Shown here piece after piece: positions 52,486 to 59,645 of a stretch of DNA of 59,645 nt. The stretch is taken from the NCBI GenBank assembly GCA_945897955.1, contig CAMDGQ010000018.1, positions 1-59,645 on the forward strand. Direction: 5' to 3'. The stretch is from Tepidiphilus sp. J10. Lineage in GTDB: Bacteria > Pseudomonadota > Gammaproteobacteria > Burkholderiales > Thiobacillaceae. A program made the position numbers and the translations under genes. The notes under the pieces are model-generated. The model had not been told where the DNA came from. It made no database searches and saw nothing but the letters and a program-made list of their open reading frames with translations. Numbering within the stretch: position 1 is the first letter of the stretch; every line of letters starts with the position of its first letter.

Positions 52486-52674
52486 TCAGTCTTCCTCGTC
52501 GAGCAACTGGCCGGCGATGGCCCAGTTCTCGTCCGGCAGTTCCTCGAACGCAATGTAGGTGTAGCGCTTTGGTTTCAGCGCGTGTCGCTCCAGCGTGTCG
52601 GTGATTTCCTGGGCGATCCTTTTCTTCTGGTCGCGGCTCAGGCTACCGGCCAGTTTGATGGTCACAACGGGCAT
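52486..52674 (-). CDS. Small 4-oxalocrotonate tautomerase-family protein
   Basis: 62 aa, the classical 4-OT size. After Met removal Pro1 is the catalytic base (MPVVTIKLAGSLSRDQKKRI), and the fold signature YIAFEELPDENWAIAG ends the sequence. GGAG lies upstream of the ATG at 52674. Physiological substrate unknown; many such proteins are promiscuous. It lies 2 bp after the uracil glycosylase gene and 15 bp before uvrC. Confidence 0.88.
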   Translation of the reverse strand: MPVVTIKLAGSLSRDQKKRIAQEITDTLERHALKPKRYTYIAFEELPDENWAIAGQLLDEED

Positions 52675-52676
52675 GT

Positions 52677-53378
52677 CTACTCCTGCTGATATGAAGCCCC
52701 CGCAAGGGGGACGCCGGATTCGCAAGGCGGCAGAGCCGCCAACGAATCCGCTGCAATGTGGGTGAAAACGGCTCGGAACATCTCCGGCGTCAACCGCCTG
52801 GTCTGGGTGTTGTAGCGACTGCAATGGTACGAGTTGAACAGGCGTCTGCCGCCAGGCAGCGCGTGGCGTACATCGTGGCCGAAGACAAAGTCCTTCTCCT
52901 TCAGGCCGAATGCGCGCAACACGGCACTGTGGGCGATCCGGCCCAAGGCCAGTATGGCCGTGCCGGCCGGCAAACCGGCCAGTTCCTGTTTCAGGTACTC
53001 GTTGCAACGTGCGATTTCTCCGGTTTCCGGCTTGTTCTCCGGCGGCACGCATTTCACCGCGTTGGTGATGCGGCAGCCGAGCAGTTGCAAGCCGTCATCC
53101 GCCGCCATGGAAACCGGCCGACTGGCGTAACCAAAGGCATGCAGGGTTTCGTACAGCAGGATGCCGGCATGGTCGCCGGTGAACGGGCGGCCGGTCTTGT
53201 TGGCGCCGTGAAAACCCGGCGCCAGACCGACGATCAGCAGGCCGGGTTGTTCGTCGCCGAGTTTCAGATCGCCGAATGCCGGCACCGGCTTGCAGTAATA
53301 GTCCGGGTGTTTCACCCGGCCGGCGTCGAGAAACTCGGCAAGGCGCGGGCAGGCGCGGCAGTCGGGGCTGAAAGTCAT
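52677..53378 (-). CDS. Uracil-DNA glycosylase, family 5 (UDGb-like, Fe-S)
   Basis: 233 aa from the ATG at 53378. Removes uracil and often other deaminated bases from DNA. N-terminal CRACPRL gives two cluster Cys, with others at CKPVPAFG and CRITNAVKC. Motif 1 is LIVGLAPGFHGANKTGRPFTG and motif 2 is SYHCSRYNTQTRRLTPEMF, both typical of family 5. The upstream basic stretch of the longer frame is rejected. It sits before uvrC in the same run, a small repair cluster. Confidence 0.9.
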   Translation of the reverse strand: MTFSPDCRACPRLAEFLDAGRVKHPDYYCKPVPAFGDLKLGDEQPGLLIVGLAPGFHGANKTGRPFTGDHAGILLYETLHAFGYASRPVSMAADDGLQLLGCRITNAVKCVPPENKPETGEIARCNEYLKQELAGLPAGTAILALGRIAHSAVLRAFGLKEKDFVFGHDVRHALPGGRRLFNSYHCSRYNTQTRRLTPEMFRAVFTHIAADSLAALPPCESGVPLAGASYQQE

Positions 53379-53382
53379 GGGA

Positions 53383-54546
53383 TCAATGCAACTGCGCCGG
53401 CGGCGCATCCTGGATTTCTTCCGGCAATTCGGTATGAACGTTCTCGCCTTCCGGGCTGGGGAACAGCGGCGCTCCGCAGTCATCGCAATATTCCACCGGC
53501 ATGCGGGTATTCAGGATTCGCACTTCACCGATGCCGGTGCTTTTCAGCAAGGCTTCAATTTCCGCGCCCAGGTCGGCATTCTCGTCGTCGTTGCCGAGCA
53601 GCGGCCAGGTCACGCCATGCACCACGTCATCGGAACCGGCGCGCAGAAAGCTGATGCGCCATTCTTCCAGACCATGCTCGTAGTACGGCGCAGCCACCGC
53701 GCGGATGCGATTGGCGGGCAGGTTGAACAGGCTTTGCAGGTAGGCAACGGCAGCCTTCAGCGCAAACGGCCGGGTTTCCATGTCGGCCTGACGCCAGGCG
53801 GCGAAATAGGCATCCGGCGTCAGCACTTCATAACTGCTGCCGGTGAGCAGGCTCTGGAAATTGGGACCGCCCTGTTCGCGCCAGTTCACCAGAGCGGCGG
53901 CGCGGCCGCCATCGACCTCGTTCCAGCGGAACACCGGTCGGCCGGTCGGCACCTGCACAACAGCGATCAGATAACGCACATCCGAGACGAACATCTGGCT
54001 TTCCGGCAACTGTTGAGCATCCACCTTCAGATCCTGACCGGCGGCGGCGGCCATATTCAACGCTTCGGCAAACGCCCAGGTATCGGCATAGCCTTGCGGC
54101 AATTGATCCGGGCTGAACAGGTAATCGGCAAAGTTCACCCGCGCTTCCGCGCCGAGGACATGCGCGGAAAGTTGCGCGCGCAACGCGTCCAGAATCGGCT
54201 TGGGCACGCTTCGCGTCGGGATGGCGTAACGCGACCAGGCCAGCACCGGCAGGGCGAGCAGCAGATGCGACTGCTCGCCGGCCTGACTCACCTCGCAAGC
54301 CGCTTCGATCAGATCGGCCAGCTCGTCATAAGCGCGCGGGTTGGTCTCGCGCAGCCCGTCCAGGGCCTGATTCAGCGCATCCTCGTCGCCGATCTTGAGC
54401 AGCTTCTCGATCAGCGCGCTTATTTCCGCATCCAGCCAGACATCTTCCAGCCGACTGCCGGACTCGGCCAGGCCTTGTGCCAGCCAGGCCAGACGCTCGG
54501 CATCGCGGGATAGACGGTGACGGCCATAAAGGCGACGACGTTTCAT
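53383..54546 (-). CDS. DUF2863-family protein
   Basis: 387 aa, soluble. It begins MKRRRLYGRHRLSRDAERLAW and has a zinc-ribbon-like YCDDCGAP near the C-terminus. The N-terminal helical part (LAQGLAESGSRLEDVWLDAE) is what I recognise as DUF2863, known mostly from Betaproteobacteria and without assigned function. The C-terminal part contains EVLTPDAYFAAWRQADMETR. It lies 4 bp before the uracil glycosylase gene and 9 bp after the metal exporter. Confidence 0.82.
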   Translation of the reverse strand: MKRRRLYGRHRLSRDAERLAWLAQGLAESGSRLEDVWLDAEISALIEKLLKIGDEDALNQALDGLRETNPRAYDELADLIEAACEVSQAGEQSHLLLALPVLAWSRYAIPTRSVPKPILDALRAQLSAHVLGAEARVNFADYLFSPDQLPQGYADTWAFAEALNMAAAAGQDLKVDAQQLPESQMFVSDVRYLIAVVQVPTGRPVFRWNEVDGGRAAALVNWREQGGPNFQSLLTGSSYEVLTPDAYFAAWRQADMETRPFALKAAVAYLQSLFNLPANRIRAVAAPYYEHGLEEWRISFLRAGSDDVVHGVTWPLLGNDDENADLGAEIEALLKSTGIGEVRILNTRMPVEYCDDCGAPLFPSPEGENVHTELPEEIQDAPPAQLH

Positions 54547-54555
54547 GTGGATTCC

Positions 54556-55479
54556 TTAATGTTGACCAAGGCCGAGTTCGGCCTGCAGGGTGACGTGGCG
54601 AATGCCGTGCTTGTTGTCGAGCCGGGCGCGACTGACTTGCAGCACGCGATCCCAGTCCTCGAAGCTGTCCAGTTCGAGATGCGCGGAGAGCGCGATCTGG
54701 CCGGAAGAAAGGGTCCAGATATGTAGATCATGTACGCGCCGCACGCCGGGAATATCGCCCAGATCGAGCGCGACATTGTCCAGGCTGACCTGATCCGGCA
54801 CGGCTTCCATCAACACATTCACGCTTTCCGCCAGCAGCCGCCAGGCGGAGACCAGGATCAGGCCGGAGACCAGCAACGACAGGATCGGGTCGATCGGCAT
54901 GTAGCCGGTGGCCCAGATCACCGCGCCGGCCACCAGCGCCGCCAGCGAACCAAGCAGATCGCCCAGAACATGCAGCAGAGCGGCACGGGTGTTGATGCCT
55001 TCACCGCCGTGGTGCAGCAACCAGGCCACGGCAAGATTCACCAGCAGGCCGATGAATGCCACCAGCATCACCGCGCCGCCCTTGACCGGCTGCGGGTCGG
55101 CCAGGCGATCGAAGGCTTCGATGACGATGACGGTGATCAGGCCCAGCATCAACAGGCTGTTGAACAATGCGGCCAGAATTTCCAGTCGCACCAGGCCATA
55201 GGTGTATCTGTTCGACGGCGGCTTTTGCGCCAGCCAGGCGGCGAGCGCGGCCAGGCCCAGCGCCGTCGAGTCCGTCACCATGTGGCCGGCGTCGGACAAC
55301 AGCGCCAGCGAGCCGGACCAGAATCCGGCGAAGACCTCTACGACGGCGAAGCCGAGTGTGAAGAACAGCGCCTTGAACAGCGCTTCGCCGCCGTGCTCAT
55401 GGCCGACATGGTGCTCCGCCTGCGTGGTGTCGCGGTCGAGCGAAACCCGCTCGTTGGCGGTCTGATGCTTCGAACTCAT
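54556..55479 (-). CDS. Cation diffusion facilitator family transporter (Zn/Co/Cd efflux)
   Basis: 307 aa. Six membrane helices and a cytoplasmic C-terminal domain. The transport-site ligands are visible as HxxxD in SDAGHMVTDSTALG (helix 2) and HVLGD in helix 5 (ALLHVLGDLLGSLAAL), the CzcD/ZitB pattern for Zn2+. The His-rich N-terminus AEHHVGHEHGGEAL may also bind metal. It overlaps nagZ as ATGA, so it is coupled to a peptidoglycan-recycling gene. Confidence 0.92.
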   Translation of the reverse strand: MSSKHQTANERVSLDRDTTQAEHHVGHEHGGEALFKALFFTLGFAVVEVFAGFWSGSLALLSDAGHMVTDSTALGLAALAAWLAQKPPSNRYTYGLVRLEILAALFNSLLMLGLITVIVIEAFDRLADPQPVKGGAVMLVAFIGLLVNLAVAWLLHHGGEGINTRAALLHVLGDLLGSLAALVAGAVIWATGYMPIDPILSLLVSGLILVSAWRLLAESVNVLMEAVPDQVSLDNVALDLGDIPGVRRVHDLHIWTLSSGQIALSAHLELDSFEDWDRVLQVSRARLDNKHGIRHVTLQAELGLGQH

Positions 55480-56573
55480 CCGCTCAATCCACAGGTATTG
55501 GTCGGGTCGTTCAGCGCCAGTTCGGCATCGACCTGGCCGACCCCGCCAAGATGGTGCAGCGCATCGGCGTAACGCTGGCTTTCATGCAGCGCGACGCGTG
55601 ACGGCGGATGCGGCCGCCCATGCATGCGCGCGAGCCGGATCAGCGACATCGGCGGCAGCGGCCATTTCAGTATCGCCAGCAATTCATCGGCCAGATCGGG
55701 ACGATTGCACACCAGCACCATGTCGCAACCGGCCTGCAAAGCCGCCACTGCGCGCTGGCGAATATCGCCGGCCACGCTGGCAGCTTCCATGATCAGATCG
55801 TCGCTGAAGATGACGCCCTCGAAGCCGAGTTGCCCGCGCAGAATCTCGCTCAGCCACTTGTGGGAAAAGCCGGCGGGTTGCGCGTCCACGCGCGGATAGA
55901 TGACATGCGCCGGCATCACCCCGGCCAGGCCCATGTCCACCATCTGGCGGAACGGCAGCAGATCGGCGAATTCGATATCGGTCAGGCTGCGCTCATCGAC
56001 CGGGATCGCCAGATGCGAATCCGCCCGGACAAAGCCGTGCCCGGGAAAATGCTTGCCCACCGCGCTCATGCCGGCTTCATTCATGCCCAGCACCACGGCA
56101 TGCGCCAGATCGGTGACCGCCTGCGGATTGCGATGGAAGGAACGATCGCCGATCACGCTGCTGCTGCCGTAATCGAGGTCGAGTACCGGCGCAAAACTGA
56201 AATCCACGCCCGCCGCACGCAGTTCGGCGCCGATGATGTAACCCGCGTCGCGCGCCAGTCGCCGCGCTCTCTGCGGATGGGTATCCCACTGCTGGCCAAT
56301 GGCGCGCATGGGCGGAATCGCGGTAAACCCGGCGCGGAAGCGCTGCACGCGGCCGCCTTCATGATCGACGCCGATGAGCAGGTGCGGGCTGCGCAGCGCA
56401 TGGATTTCCTGGCACAGCGCGGCAAGTTGTTGCGGGTTTTCATAATTGCGCTGAAACAGGATCACGCCACCGACGCCGGGGTGAAGCAGTCGCGTGCGCT
56501 CGCCGTCGGTCAGGCTGAAGCCGGCTACATCGGCCATGACCGGGCCGAGAGGAAGATGGTTGACAGGGATCAT
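55476..56573 (-). CDS. nagZ: Beta-N-acetylhexosaminidase NagZ
   Basis: 365 aa, family 3 glycosidase of muropeptide recycling that removes GlcNAc from anhydro-muropeptides. Signatures: PVMADVAGFSLTDGE, LLIGVDHEGGRVQRF, the catalytic His in GKHFPGHG and the Asp nucleophile in VIFSDDLIMEAA. The start overlaps acpS as ATGA. Together with ampD at 20.3 kb it gives two key steps of the same pathway. Confidence 0.96.
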   Translation of the reverse strand: MIPVNHLPLGPVMADVAGFSLTDGERTRLLHPGVGGVILFQRNYENPQQLAALCQEIHALRSPHLLIGVDHEGGRVQRFRAGFTAIPPMRAIGQQWDTHPQRARRLARDAGYIIGAELRAAGVDFSFAPVLDLDYGSSSVIGDRSFHRNPQAVTDLAHAVVLGMNEAGMSAVGKHFPGHGFVRADSHLAIPVDERSLTDIEFADLLPFRQMVDMGLAGVMPAHVIYPRVDAQPAGFSHKWLSEILRGQLGFEGVIFSDDLIMEAASVAGDIRQRAVAALQAGCDMVLVCNRPDLADELLAILKWPLPPMSLIRLARMHGRPHPPSRVALHESQRYADALHHLGGVGQVDAELALNDPTNTCGLSG

Positions 56574-56950
56574 GCTTGCTCCATAACGACAAATGCGACG
56601 ACGTAATCCCTCTCGTCGGAGAGGCTCAAATGGGTTGACTTGATGTTGTGCGCTGTCAGCCAGGCGGCCAGCTCGGGAGAAACCACAAAGCCGGGCTTGC
56701 CGTGCCTGTCATGCACCACGCTGATGGATGTGAACGAAACCGGCGACCGCATGCCGGTGCCCGCAGCTTTGGAAAAGGCCTCCTTGGCGGCGAAACGCTT
56801 GGCCAGAAAATGATCCTTGCTGACGGCCTCGGCGTAATCGCCCCACTCCTCCGGCGCCAGGATCCTTTCCGCCAGCTTGCCGCCATAGCGGGCGTGAAGA
56901 TCGTCTATCCGCTTGACCGCGAGGATATCCGTGCCAACGCCAAAGATCAT
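56570..56950 (-). CDS. acpS: Holo-[acyl-carrier-protein] synthase
   Basis: 126 aa from the ATG at 56950. Transfers phosphopantetheine from CoA to ACP. Mg2+ ligands Asp8 (MIFGVGTDILAVKRI) and Glu57 (FAAKEAFSKA) are in place, and the HLSLSDERDYVVAFVV C-terminus is canonical. It lies 2 bp after the EI24-like gene and overlaps nagZ. Confidence 0.97.
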   Translation of the reverse strand: MIFGVGTDILAVKRIDDLHARYGGKLAERILAPEEWGDYAEAVSKDHFLAKRFAAKEAFSKAAGTGMRSPVSFTSISVVHDRHGKPGFVVSPELAAWLTAHNIKSTHLSLSDERDYVVAFVVMEQA

Positions 56951-56952
56951 GC

Positions 56953-57672
56953 CTAAGCCTCCCCGCGCGATTGAGCAAGTTGATCGAGGCCATAGTGGGT
57001 GAAGGCCAGCGCCATGTATACCGGAGCGAAAAAATTGACCAGAGGGACAAAATGCAACAGGCCCAGCAGCGCCGAAAGCAGAAACAGGCGCCAGCCGCCA
57101 TCGCGCCGCAATTGCTTCAGCTCCGCCGCCGAAGCATGTTCGGAAACCGCGTCGTAAATGAACATGCGCTTGTTCAGCCAGGCGCCCAGCAACACCGAAA
57201 CCGCCGCGCCCAGCGGCCCCAGCAGCCAGAACGGCAGCGTGATCAGCCAGAGCAGCAGATAAATGGACAGCGCATACAGCGCATTCGCCGCTCCCCCGGA
57301 GAAGCTGCCGCCGTATTTGCGCTCCAGGTTGGGGTAATGCTGGCGCGCGACGATGCTCACCAGCATCGGCATGAATGCGAGCGAGGTGATCAGCAGGGCG
57401 GTGATGTAGATCGCAGGCAACAGCAGCACGCCGAGCAGCATGATCGTGGCAAAACCGAGCAGCCAGGACGCCAGCGCCGCCTCCAGCCATGCCGGCGGCG
57501 GCACGGCCGCGACAAGGGCTTCCAGGCTTGTCACCCAGGTCGCCCCGAACCACCACAACAAGCCGCCCCAGACTGTCAGCGCAGCGAGCATCGGCAACAG
57601 CATGACTGACACCACACGAGGCAACTGCAGGTCGCTGGCGGCGCGGCGAAGAATTTCGAAGATGTAAGCCAT
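56953..57672 (-). CDS. EI24/CysZ-like integral membrane protein
   Basis: 239 aa from the ATG at 57672; the frame continues a further 1.9 kb upstream but only as a shadow of the gene on the other strand. Several hydrophobic segments are present, and the central motif FMPMLVSIVARQHYPNLERK and the ending LLHFVPLVNFFAPVYMALAF fit the EI24 domain family, which includes the sulfate transporter CysZ. Function outside sulfate import is undefined. First gene of the run leading to tRNA-Cys. Confidence 0.85.
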   Translation of the reverse strand: MAYIFEILRRAASDLQLPRVVSVMLLPMLAALTVWGGLLWWFGATWVTSLEALVAAVPPPAWLEAALASWLLGFATIMLLGVLLLPAIYITALLITSLAFMPMLVSIVARQHYPNLERKYGGSFSGGAANALYALSIYLLLWLITLPFWLLGPLGAAVSVLLGAWLNKRMFIYDAVSEHASAAELKQLRRDGGWRLFLLSALLGLLHFVPLVNFFAPVYMALAFTHYGLDQLAQSRGEA

Positions 57673-57870
57673 GCGGAAAGCGGGCGGAGACAAGGGGCTC
57701 AATGCTAAGCGCGGCATGCAATGCAAGAAAGTGGCAGCAGCGGAAGTAAACAAACAATCTGCAACCCGATACGGAAATCGGGGGCTGGCGACCCCGCGAA
57801 ACACGGTGATGTCTCCCGAAGCCGCCGGCCCATGCCCCGGGCGTGTACATTTCGCACCCAAAGCCCCCGC

Positions 57871-59645
57871 ATGATGACAGCCTCGACCGAATCTCCCGCA
57901 CCCCTCCAGCGCGTGGTCAAAGTCCGCCGCGATTACAACACCTGGGTCGCCAACGAGACGCTGGAAGATTACGCCCTGCGCTTCACGCCACGCAGCTATC
58001 GCAAATGGTCGGAAGGCCGCGTCGCCAATACTGCATTCGGCGCGGCCGCGTTTCTGGTGCTGGAGGCAGTCGGCGCGACGTTGCTGGTGCAATACGGCTT
58101 CGTCAATGCCGCCTGGGCGATCCTCGCCACCGGCCTGATCATCTTCCTCGCCGGTCTGCCGATCAGCATCTATGCTGCCCGTTACGGACTGGACATGGAC
58201 CTGCTGACACGCGGCGCCGGTTTCGGCTATCTCGGTTCCACGCTGACCTCGCTGATCTACGCCTCGTTCACCTTCATCTTCTTCGCGCTTGAGGCGGCGA
58301 TCATGGCCTACGCGCTGGAACTGGCGTTCGACATTCCGCCGGCCTGGGGCTACCTGATCTGTGCGCTGGTGGTGATTCCGCTGGTCACCCACGGCGTCAG
58401 CGTGATCAGCCGGGTGCAGACGCTGACCCAGCCGATCTGGCTGATCATGCTGATCACGCCCTACCTGTTCGTGCTCTGGCAGGAACCGCAGGCGTTTGCC
58501 GGCCTGACCGACTATGCCGGCCGCGCGGCGCACAGCGGCTTCGACATCCAGTTGTTCGGCGCGGCAATGGCGGTCGGCCTGGCGTTGATTACCCAGATGG
58601 GCGAGCAGGTTGATTACCTGCGCTTCATGCCGGAACGCACGCCGCAGAACCGAAAGCGCTGGTGGGCCGGTGTGCTGGTCGGCGGGCCGGGCTGGGTGTT
58701 GCCGGGCGTGATCAAGATGTTCGGTGGCGCGCTGCTGGCTTATCTGGCGATCCGTCACGCCGTACCGGAAGAGCGCGCGGTGGACCCGAACCAGATGTAT
58801 CTGGTCGCCTATGAATACGTCTTCCCGCATTACGGCTGGGCGGTGGCTGCCACCGCGCTGTTCGTGGTGATTTCGCAGTTGAAGATCAACGTCACCAACG
58901 CCTATGCCGGCTCGCTGGCCTGGTCCAACTTCTTCGCCCGGCTGACGCACAGCCATCCCGGCCGCGTGGTGTGGGTGGTGTTCAACACGCTGATCGCGCT
59001 GATGCTGATGGAGATGGATCTGTTCCAGGCCCTGGGTCGCGTGCTCGGGCTGTATTCCAACATCGCGGTGGCCTGGATGATGGCGGTGGTGGCCGATCTG
59101 GTGATCAACAAGCCGCTCGGCCTGTCGCCGCCCGGCATCGAATTCCGTCGCGCCTATCTGTACGACATCAACCCGGTCGGCGTCGGCGCGATGGGCATCG
59201 CCTCGGTGTTGTCGGTGGCTGCCTATCTCGGCCTGTTCGGCGCCTCGGTGCAACCCTGGGCAACGTTCATCGCGCTCGGCGCGGCATTGGTTGCATCGCC
59301 GCTGATTGCCTGGGCGACCGGTGGGCGCTACTACTTGGCGCGCACCGCACCGGCAGCCGAAAGGCTCGCCCCCACCCACACCTGCTGCATCTGCGGCAAG
59401 GATTACGAAGGCGAAGATCTGGCGCATTGCCCGGCCTATCAGGACCGCATCTGTTCGCTGTGCTGTTCGCTCGACGCGCGCTGCGACGACCTGTGCAAGC
59501 CGCAGGCCCGGCTTGGCGCGCAGTGGGGCAATCTGCTGCAACGGTTGTTGCCGGACGCGGCGCGGCCGTATCTGGAAGCCGGCCTCGGCCACTATCTGCT
59601 GTTGATGGCCGGCATCCTGCCGGTCATGGGATTGCTGATCGGTTT
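57871..59645 (+). CDS. NCS1-permease-like sensory protein, probably the N-terminus of a histidine kinase (partial)
   Basis: 591 codons visible, open to the right edge. ATG at 57871 (or 57874). About 12 membrane helices resemble the cytosine/purine permease (NCS1) fold, with a conserved N-terminus RRDYNTWVANETLEDYALRF and LTRGAGFGYLGSTLTSLIY. Codons 505-542 then hold nine Cys (TCCICGKDYEG, HCPAY, ICSLCCSLDARC, LCKP), a likely metal-binding module, and a further hydrophobic stretch begins at the edge. I recall the same permease-Cys layout in large hybrid histidine kinases, which suggests a transporter-type sensor, but the kinase part is off the window. Confidence 0.7.
   Translation, partial: MMTASTESPAPLQRVVKVRRDYNTWVANETLEDYALRFTPRSYRKWSEGRVANTAFGAAAFLVLEAVGATLLVQYGFVNAAWAILATGLIIFLAGLPISIYAARYGLDMDLLTRGAGFGYLGSTLTSLIYASFTFIFFALEAAIMAYALELAFDIPPAWGYLICALVVIPLVTHGVSVISRVQTLTQPIWLIMLITPYLFVLWQEPQAFAGLTDYAGRAAHSGFDIQLFGAAMAVGLALITQMGEQVDYLRFMPERTPQNRKRWWAGVLVGGPGWVLPGVIKMFGGALLAYLAIRHAVPEERAVDPNQMYLVAYEYVFPHYGWAVAATALFVVISQLKINVTNAYAGSLAWSNFFARLTHSHPGRVVWVVFNTLIALMLMEMDLFQALGRVLGLYSNIAVAWMMAVVADLVINKPLGLSPPGIEFRRAYLYDINPVGVGAMGIASVLSVAAYLGLFGASVQPWATFIALGAALVASPLIAWATGGRYYLARTAPAAERLAPTHTCCICGKDYEGEDLAHCPAYQDRICSLCCSLDARCDDLCKPQARLGAQWGNLLQRLLPDAARPYLEAGLGHYLLLMAGILPVMGLLIG

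Noticed and set aside
56953..59592. An 879-codon open frame on the minus strand through the right end
   Set aside because: Only the last 239 codons (from 57672) encode a recognisable membrane protein. The rest is antisense to the NCS1-like gene and shows low-complexity His/Arg/Gln composition typical of GC-rich shadow frames.

Overview
The window is 59.6 kb of GC-rich DNA from the chromosome of a Gram-negative, almost certainly betaproteobacterial, organism. The gene order around the origin (gyrB-dnaN-dnaA, oriC, rpmH-rnpA-yidC-mnmE, then mnmG-rsmG-parA-parB-atp operon), a DUF2863-type protein, and the uvrC-pgsA-tRNA-Gly-tRNA-Cys cluster fit the Nitrosomonadales/Rhodocyclales side of that class. 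The exact genus cannot be read from the sequence. No rRNA operon, CRISPR array, prophage or intact insertion sequence was seen.

Layout. 1-3.0 kb: livK-livH-livM, branched-chain amino acid (or amide) ABC import, running off the left edge. 3.1-3.4 kb: a small periplasmic cytochrome c. 3.7-7.0 kb: the most distinctive block. A CarH/LitR-type MerR regulator with a B12-binding light-sensor signature is divergent from a tightly packed five-gene operon: glutathione peroxidase, lipocalin, CIA30-like protein, an unknown 76-aa protein and CbiX. Paired TTGTCC-N-GGACAA operators lie between them. 7.1-11.0 kb: a Crp/Fnr regulator divergent from an NtrB/NtrC-like two-component pair, with a perfect 19-bp dyad in between. 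11.0-12.6 kb: cupin and phosphofructokinase. 12.7-19.8 kb: a closely spaced plus-strand run (deoxyinosine glycosylase, HDOD protein, AF1514-like protein, RND adaptor, RND pump, glycerate kinase), then panD.

20.3-37.2 kb is the replication-origin region. gyrB, dnaN and dnaA point left. DnaA boxes lie in the dnaN-dnaA gap. rpmH, rnpA, yidC and mnmE point right, followed by an ABC exporter, mnmG, rsmG and the parA-parB partition genes. Three ParB-binding (parS) palindromes sit at the gyrB start codon, before mnmG and inside atpG. 37.3-44.2 kb is a complete nine-gene F1Fo ATP synthase operon (atpIBEFHAGDC) closed by a strong terminator. 44.3-49.7 kb holds glmU-glmS (UDP-GlcNAc synthesis), an orphan ParA-type ATPase and bioA.

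49.8-57.7 kb is a long leftward run: an EI24/CysZ-like membrane protein, acpS, nagZ, a CDF metal exporter, DUF2863, family-5 uracil-DNA glycosylase, a tautomerase, uvrC, pgsA, tRNA-Gly and tRNA-Cys. The right edge (57.9 kb on) carries the first 591 codons of a permease-like (NCS1-type) protein. It has a nine-cysteine module and probably continues into a histidine kinase outside the window.

Functionally, most of the window is housekeeping. The accessory interest lies in the putative light/B12-controlled oxidative-stress operon, the dyad controlling the Crp/two-component pair, the parS site fused to the gyrB start, the terminal-inverted-repeat element ahead of ampD, and the permease-sensor fusion.
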